A DNA stretch of 64,000 nt from Variovorax sp. MHTC-1. Its GTDB lineage: Bacteria; Pseudomonadota; Gammaproteobacteria; Burkholderiales; Burkholderiaceae_C. Shown here in pieces: positions 59,978 to 64,000 of the stretch. Within the stretch, counting starts at the first letter, position 1, and each line of letters begins with the position of its first letter. Under the pieces are notes generated by a model, which worked only from the letters and a program-made list of their open reading frames with translations, was not told the DNA's origin and made no database searches. Both the position numbers and the translations under genes were made by a program. The stretch covers positions 62,001-126,000 of the forward strand of contig NZ_RWKI01000002.1 in NCBI RefSeq assembly GCF_003984645.1, given 5' to 3'.

Positions 59978-60289
59978 ATGACAACCCAGACCAGCCGCTT
60001 CCACCTGAGCCTGGCGAAGCGCACCATCTTCACCCTGCCCGACGCGGCCGGCGTCGGCATCGAGTGCCGCAGCGGCACCGTCTGGGTCACGCTCGACAAC
60101 GATCCGCGCGATGTGGTGCTGGAGGCCGGCGAGCGCTTCGAAGGCGATTCGCACCGGCGCATGCTGGTGTCGGCGCTGGAGCCGTCGTGCATCACGGTCT
60201 TCGGCTCGCGGCCGGCGGCGTTGCCGGTGCATGCTCGCGACCAGCGGTCGCCTTGGCGACTCCGGTCCCACGGGATGTCCCCGGCTTGA
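59978..60289 (+). CDS. DUF2917 protein
   Basis: 103 residues. DUF2917 core: GVGIECRSGTVWVTLDNDPR, DVVLEAGERFEGDS and SALEPSCITVF. A cupin-like small beta protein of unknown role. The C-terminal 20 residues are basic. AAAGGAG precedes ATG 59978 at six bases. A terminator follows at 60347. Confidence 0.9.
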   Translation: MTTQTSRFHLSLAKRTIFTLPDAAGVGIECRSGTVWVTLDNDPRDVVLEAGERFEGDSHRRMLVSALEPSCITVFGSRPAALPVHARDQRSPWRLRSHGMSPA

Positions 60290-60346
60290 CCACCGGGGCC
60301 CGGGCGTAGAACCATCGATGTTCGTGGCCCTGGATGCACCGATGCA

Positions 60347-60370
60347 CGCCGTCCCTCGGGACGGCGTTTT
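60347..60370 (+). terminator. Rho-independent terminator upstream of thiolase operon
   Basis: CGCCGTC-CCTCGG-GACGGCG then TTTT. Seven-base GC stem with T-run. It lies 57 bases after the DUF2917 stop and 52 before the thiolase start, isolating the two units. Confidence 0.88.
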
Positions 60371-60421
60371 GCTTGGCGGCGCCGGCCATCGACTTTCTTC
60401 TTCTCCGAACAAGGGATTCAC

Positions 60422-61600
60422 ATGGCAGAGGCATACATCGTCGCCGCCGCACGCACCGCAGGCGGCCGCCGCGGCGGCAAGCTCGCGGGCTGGCATCCGG
60501 CGGACCTGGCGGCGCAGGTGATCGACGCGCTGGTGGCGAAAAGCGGCATCGATCCGGCCGCGGTGGAAGACGTGATCCTCGGCTGCGTGAGCCAGGTTGG
60601 CGAGCAGGCGACCAATATCGCGCGCAACGCAGTGCTGGCCTCCACGCTGCCCGAATCGGTGCCGGGCACCTCGGTCGACCGCCAATGCGGCTCCTCGCAG
60701 CAGGCGCTGCACTTCGCGGCGCAGGCCGTGATGTCGGGCAGCATGGACGCGGTGATTGCAGGCGGCGTCGAAAGCATGACGCGGGTGCCGATGTTCACCC
60801 CCAACGCGCTGCCGGCCAAGGCGGGGCTCGGCACCTACATGAGCCCCGGGATGCAGCGACGCTATCCCGGCGTGGAGTTCAGCCAGTTCGTCGGCGCCGA
60901 GATGATCGCGAAGAACTATGGGATCGAGAAGGAAACGCTCGACCGCTATGCGCTGGAAAGCCACAAGCGCGCCATCGCCGCGACGCGCGAAGGCCTGTTC
61001 AAGGACGAGATCCTGCCGGTCGAGATCCGGCAGACCGACGGCTCCGCCTCGGGCGAGATGCACACGATCGACGAAGGCATCCGCTTCGATGCCACGCTGG
61101 AAGGCATCGCGGGCGTGAAGCTGATCGCCGAAGGCGGGCGCTGCACCGCCGCCACGGCGAGCCAGATCTGCGACGGCGCGAGCGGGCTGCTGGTGGTCAA
61201 CGAGCGCGGCCTGAAAGCGCTGGGCGTGAAGCCGCTGGCGCGCATCCACCACATGAGCGTGCTGGGCCACGACCCGGTGATCATGCTCGAGGCGCCGATT
61301 CCCGCGACCGCGCGGGCGCTCAAGAAGGCCGGCATGAAGATCGAGGACATCGACCTCTACGAAGTCAACGAAGCCTTCGCGCCGGTGCCGCTGGCCTGGC
61401 TGCAGACGCTGGGTGCCGACCCGGCGAAGCTCAATGTCCACGGCGGCGCGATCGCGCTCGGCCACCCGCTGGGCGCCTCGGGCACCAAGCTTATGGCCAC
61501 GCTGATCCATGCGCTCGGGCAGCGCGGCAAGCGCTACGGGCTGCAGACCATGTGCGAGGGCGGCGGGATGGCCAACGTGACGATCATCGAAAGACTCTGA
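60422..61600 (+). CDS. Thiolase (acetyl-CoA acyltransferase)
   Basis: 392 residues. Active Cys89 in DRQCGSSQQAL, His in GGAIALGHPLGASG and second Cys in MCEGGGMANV. Thiolytic cleavage of 3-ketoacyl-CoA (or reverse). Start ATG 60422. Its TGA stop shares one base with the start of the hydratase gene, so the operon thiolase-hydratase-dehydrogenase is translationally coupled. The set encodes three of the four steps of a beta-oxidation round; the 3-hydroxyacyl-CoA dehydrogenase is missing here. Confidence 0.95.
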   Translation: MAEAYIVAAARTAGGRRGGKLAGWHPADLAAQVIDALVAKSGIDPAAVEDVILGCVSQVGEQATNIARNAVLASTLPESVPGTSVDRQCGSSQQALHFAAQAVMSGSMDAVIAGGVESMTRVPMFTPNALPAKAGLGTYMSPGMQRRYPGVEFSQFVGAEMIAKNYGIEKETLDRYALESHKRAIAATREGLFKDEILPVEIRQTDGSASGEMHTIDEGIRFDATLEGIAGVKLIAEGGRCTAATASQICDGASGLLVVNERGLKALGVKPLARIHHMSVLGHDPVIMLEAPIPATARALKKAGMKIEDIDLYEVNEAFAPVPLAWLQTLGADPAKLNVHGGAIALGHPLGASGTKLMATLIHALGQRGKRYGLQTMCEGGGMANVTIIERL

Positions 61601-62400
61601 TGCCGGCCGTTCTCTGGGATCTTGAAAACAGCGTCGCGACGCTGACGCTGAACCTTCCGCACAAGCTCAACCCGATCGCGCTCGACCTCCAGCACGAACT
61701 GCGCGAAGCCTTCGCCCGCGTGCGCGAGGACCGCAGCGTGCGCGCCGTGGTGCTCACCGGCGCCGGCAAGGCCTTCTGCGTGGGCGCGGACCTGAGCGCG
61801 ATGCGCCCGCCCGATGCCGGCGAGACGCTCGGCGACCAGACGGCAAAGTGGATGCAATCGGTCAGCAATCCGCTGATCGAGGAGATGCGCGCGCTGCCGG
61901 TGCCGGTGGTGTGCGCGGTCAACGGCGCCGCGGCGGGCGCCGGCGTCGGCCTCGCGCTCGCGGGCGACGTGACCCTGGCGGCGAAGAGCGCCTACTTCTA
62001 CCTCTCCTTCTTGCCCAAGCTGGGCATCGTGCCGGACCTGGGCTGCACCTGGTTCATCCCGCGCCTCGTCGGCCCGGCGCGCGCGATGGGCATGAGCCTG
62101 CTCGACGAGCGGCTTACAGCGGAACGCGCGGCGCAGTGGGGCCTGATCTGGGCCTGCGTCGAAGACCATCTCCTGCTGCTCGAAGCGCGGCAAATCGCCG
62201 AGCGCCTGGCGCGCCTGCCCGCGCATGCCGTGCTCGAGGCGCGCACGGCCTTCGAGGCCTCTGCGCGGCACACGCTGCCGGAGCAGCTGCATTACGAAAG
62301 CGAGCGCCAGCGCGAACTGCTGAACCGGCCCGAATTCGGCGAAGGCGTGAGCGCTTTCCTGCAGAAACGTGCACCGGTCTTCGCGGGGCGAAAGTCATGA
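61600..62400 (+). CDS. Enoyl-CoA hydratase/isomerase (PaaG-like)
   Basis: 266 residues, crotonase fold. Oxyanion segments GAGKAFCVGADLSAM and GAAAGAGVGLALAGDVTLAA. The segment FLPKLGIVPDLGCTWFIPR and the following ARAMGMSLLDERLTAERAAQ closely follow PaaG-type isomerases (GLIPDxGGTWFLPR), where an Asp replaces the usual hydratase Glu. So the enzyme may isomerise rather than hydrate. Start ATG 61600. Between thiolase and acyl-CoA dehydrogenase genes. Confidence 0.9.
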   Translation: MPAVLWDLENSVATLTLNLPHKLNPIALDLQHELREAFARVREDRSVRAVVLTGAGKAFCVGADLSAMRPPDAGETLGDQTAKWMQSVSNPLIEEMRALPVPVVCAVNGAAAGAGVGLALAGDVTLAAKSAYFYLSFLPKLGIVPDLGCTWFIPRLVGPARAMGMSLLDERLTAERAAQWGLIWACVEDHLLLLEARQIAERLARLPAHAVLEARTAFEASARHTLPEQLHYESERQRELLNRPEFGEGVSAFLQKRAPVFAGRKS

Positions 62401-63560
62401 TCGAACGCACGCTCTTCGGCCCCGACCACGAGGCCTTCCGCGACAGCTTCCGCCGCTTCATGGACAAGGAGATCGCGCCCTTCCACGAGGCCTGGGAAGA
62501 GCAGGGCTACGTTGCGCGCGAGGTCTGGAACAAGGCCGGCGCGAACGGCTTTCTCTGCATGGCACTGCCCGAGGAATATGGCGGCGCGGGCGCCGACCTG
62601 CTCTATTCGGTGATCCAGTTCGAGGAGCTCTGGGCGCACGGCTTCACCGGCATCGGCTTCGGGCTGCACAGCGAGATCGTGGCGCCCTACCTCCTGCGCT
62701 ACGGCACCGAGGCGCAGAAGAAGAACTACCTGCCGAAGCTCGCAAGCGGCGAGATGATCGGCGCCATTGCGATGAGCGAACCGGCCGCCGGCAGCGACCT
62801 GCAGGCCGTGCGCACCACCGCGCTGAAGCAGCACGACGGCACCTACCTGATGAACGGCAGCAAGACCTTCATCACCAACGGCTGGCATGCCGACCTCGTG
62901 ATCGTGGTCGCCAAGACCGATCCGGCAGGCGGGGCCAGGGGCACCAGCCTGTTCCTGGTGGAGCGCGGCATGCCAGGCTTCGAAAAAGGCCAGCGCCTCA
63001 AGAAGCTGGGCCTGAAGGCGCAGGACACCTCGGAGCTCTTCTTCAACGATGTGCGCCTCCCGGCCGAGGCGCTGCTCGGCGGCGCGGCGGAGGAGAACCG
63101 CGGCTTCGTGTGCCTGATGGAGCAGCTGCCGTGGGAGCGGCTGCAGATCGCGATCAGCGCGGTGGCCGCCGCGCAGGCCGCGATCGACCATACCGTGGCC
63201 TACGTGAAGGAGCGCAAGGTCTTCGGCCAGCCCGTGGCGGCCTACCAGAACACGCGCTATACGCTGGCCGAGCTGCAGACCGAGGTGCAGGTGGCACAGG
63301 TCTTCGTCGACAAATGCATCGAGCTGCTGATGCAGGACAAGCTCGACACCGCCACCGCGAGCATGGCCAAGTACTGGACCACCGACCTGCAGTGCAAGGT
63401 GATGGACGAGTGCGTGCAATTGCATGGCGGCTACGGCTACATGTGGGAGTACCCGGTGACGCGCGCCTACGCCGACGCGCGGGTGCAGCGCATCTATGGC
63501 GGCACCAACGAGATCATGAAAGAGGTGATCACGCGGGCGATGGGCTTGCCGGGGCGCTGA
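62397..63560 (+). CDS. Acyl-CoA dehydrogenase
   Basis: 387 residues. N-terminal helical domain, FAD-binding motif AMSEPAAGSDLQAVRTTA and TFITNGWHADLVIVVAKTD, and C-terminal RIYGGTNEIMKEVI containing the catalytic Glu region of long-chain/medium-chain dehydrogenases. Oxidises acyl-CoA at alpha-beta. Start ATG 62397 overlaps the hydratase stop by four bases. Last gene of the operon. Confidence 0.95.
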   Translation: MIERTLFGPDHEAFRDSFRRFMDKEIAPFHEAWEEQGYVAREVWNKAGANGFLCMALPEEYGGAGADLLYSVIQFEELWAHGFTGIGFGLHSEIVAPYLLRYGTEAQKKNYLPKLASGEMIGAIAMSEPAAGSDLQAVRTTALKQHDGTYLMNGSKTFITNGWHADLVIVVAKTDPAGGARGTSLFLVERGMPGFEKGQRLKKLGLKAQDTSELFFNDVRLPAEALLGGAAEENRGFVCLMEQLPWERLQIAISAVAAAQAAIDHTVAYVKERKVFGQPVAAYQNTRYTLAELQTEVQVAQVFVDKCIELLMQDKLDTATASMAKYWTTDLQCKVMDECVQLHGGYGYMWEYPVTRAYADARVQRIYGGTNEIMKEVITRAMGLPGR

Positions 63561-63571
63561 GGGGAAGCGCT

Positions 63572-63600
63572 TGTTTTGGTCCCAATCTGGGACTAAACTT
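63572..63600 (+). promoter_or_regulatory. higBA promoter with overlapping operator
   Basis: TTGTTT (63572-63577), 17-base spacer, TAAACT (63595-63600). A dyad TTTGGTCCC-AATCT-GGGACTAAA (63576-63598; one mismatch) overlaps both boxes, as expected for autoregulation by the antitoxin. The predicted transcript start is 63607-63608, at or next to the ATG of higB, so the mRNA may be leaderless. Confidence 0.7.
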
Positions 63601-63607
63601 CACCGCG

Positions 63608-63910
63608 ATGCGGATCATCTCGGTGAAGTACTTGAGGGACTTTTGGGTGCGCCACCCCGACTCGGAACAGCCGTTGAAGGCTTGGCATGAAGAGGCCAAG
63701 GCAGCAGTTTGGAAGACACCGCAGGACATCAAGGACCGCTATCGCAGCGCCAGCTTTGTTGGAAGCAACCGGGTCGTTTTCAACATCAAGGGCAACGAGT
63801 ACCGACTCATCGCTGCCATCGCCTACAGATACGAGGCCGTTTACCTCAAGTTCATCGGCACGCATTCGGAATATGACCGAGTCGATGCCCAAACTGTTGA
63901 AGTGGAGTAG
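63608..63910 (+). CDS. higB: HigB-type mRNA interferase toxin
   Basis: 100 residues, RelE superfamily HigB (COG4680). Pattern: HPDSEQPLKAWHEEAKAAVW, NRVVFNIKGNEYRLIAAIAY, and LKFIGTHSEYDRVDA. It cleaves mRNA on the ribosome. Start ATG 63608; no Shine-Dalgarno is visible. Four bases separate its stop from the antitoxin start. Toxin-first order is normal for hig loci. Confidence 0.92.
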   Translation: MRIISVKYLRDFWVRHPDSEQPLKAWHEEAKAAVWKTPQDIKDRYRSASFVGSNRVVFNIKGNEYRLIAAIAYRYEAVYLKFIGTHSEYDRVDAQTVEVE

Positions 63911-63913
63911 TTC

Positions 63914-64000
63914 ATGGACATCCGACCCATCCGAACCGAAGCTGACTACAAGGCTGCCCTGAAGGCGGTGTCGCCGTACTTCGATCAGGAGCCGGCGCCA
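63914..64000 (+). CDS. higA: HigA antitoxin (5' part only, cut by window end)
   Basis: First 29 residues of a COG5499-type HigA: MDIRPIRTEADYKAALKAVS, then PYFDQEPAP. The start of this Xre-type antitoxin family commonly reads as an IxxExDYxxAL motif. GGAG six bases before ATG 63914. The helix-turn-helix part lies beyond the window. It should neutralise HigB and repress the promoter at 63572. Confidence 0.85.
   Translation, partial: MDIRPIRTEADYKAALKAVSPYFDQEPAP

Noticed and set aside
1..64000. tRNA, rRNA and insertion-sequence genes
   Set aside because: Intergenic gaps were read for cloverleaf ends, transposase motifs and IS-type terminal repeats; none was convincing apart from the non-coding repeats reported.

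Overview
The window looks like a chromosomal segment from a betaproteobacterium of the order Burkholderiales, most likely family Comamonadaceae and Variovorax-like. This is an inference from high G+C by eye, Bug-type tripartite-tricarboxylate binding protein, DUF2917 protein beside a LysR regulator, ProQ/FinO protein, the argS-SPOR-dsbA-lptA-lptB-rpoN order, and several short interspersed repeats. No tRNA, rRNA, CRISPR array, insertion sequence or prophage was seen. Coding density is high; the only gene-free stretch over 300 bases (56424-57098) is filled by a near-palindromic repeat.

Layout. 1-7.2 kb: a degenerate HD-GYP protein (cut by the window edge) divergent from a LuxR-type regulator, then pgpA, cinA/pncC, an NTF2-like protein, a GNAT enzyme, an MFS carrier, a YecA/SEC-C protein and a small kinase-fold protein. 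7.2-14.7 kb: a type I secretion operon, made of a 1457-residue RTX/VCBS protein, its ABC exporter and its HlyD adaptor. 14.8-19.7 kb: a tightly overlapped five-gene operon (isochorismatase-type hydrolase, XapX, YtcJ-like amidohydrolase, DoxX, MFS exporter with a C-terminal monooxygenase-like domain). 20-23.4 kb: a lone PIN-domain protein and a 974-residue protein that appears to join a peptidoglycan-binding domain, a GH19-type muramidase/chitinase, a papain-like protease and a serine alpha/beta hydrolase. 23.5-33.7 kb: CBS protein, small unknowns, a dehalogenase-like hydrolase, an RlmL-type rRNA methylase, a NarL-type two-component pair, cytochrome b561 with two YceI proteins, a GSU2403-type nucleotidyltransferase and a His-rich secreted protein.

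33.7-41.7 kb is conserved housekeeping on the minus strand: phospholipase-D lipoprotein, rpoN, lptB, lptA, dsbA, SPOR protein, argS. 41.8-45.6 kb holds a PsiF-repeat protein and a LysR-DUF2214-spermidine-synthase-like operon. 45.7-49.1 kb is a four-gene chromate-resistance operon (chrB, chrA, a degenerate-SOD/rhodanese fusion, a second ChrB C-terminal domain) behind a dyad-rich and apparently leaderless promoter. 49.1-53 kb is a catabolic unit (CoA-transferase, HMG-CoA-lyase-like enzyme, divergent IclR regulator with two matching operators, Bug binding protein). 53-60 kb carries a hisC-like aminotransferase, malate synthase G, the large palindrome, a ProQ protein, a small secreted protein, an L,D-transpeptidase-like protein and a LysR/DUF2917 pair. 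60.4-63.6 kb is a thiolase / enoyl-CoA hydratase / acyl-CoA dehydrogenase operon, and the window ends in a higBA toxin-antitoxin locus whose antitoxin is cut off.

Most worth following up: the four-domain lytic-looking protein at 20449-23373; two repeat families that start exactly at gene stop codons; the ~500-bp palindrome; the chromate operon; and the degenerate HD-GYP / pseudo-receiver pair. All calls come from reading sequence and recalling families; no database search was run.
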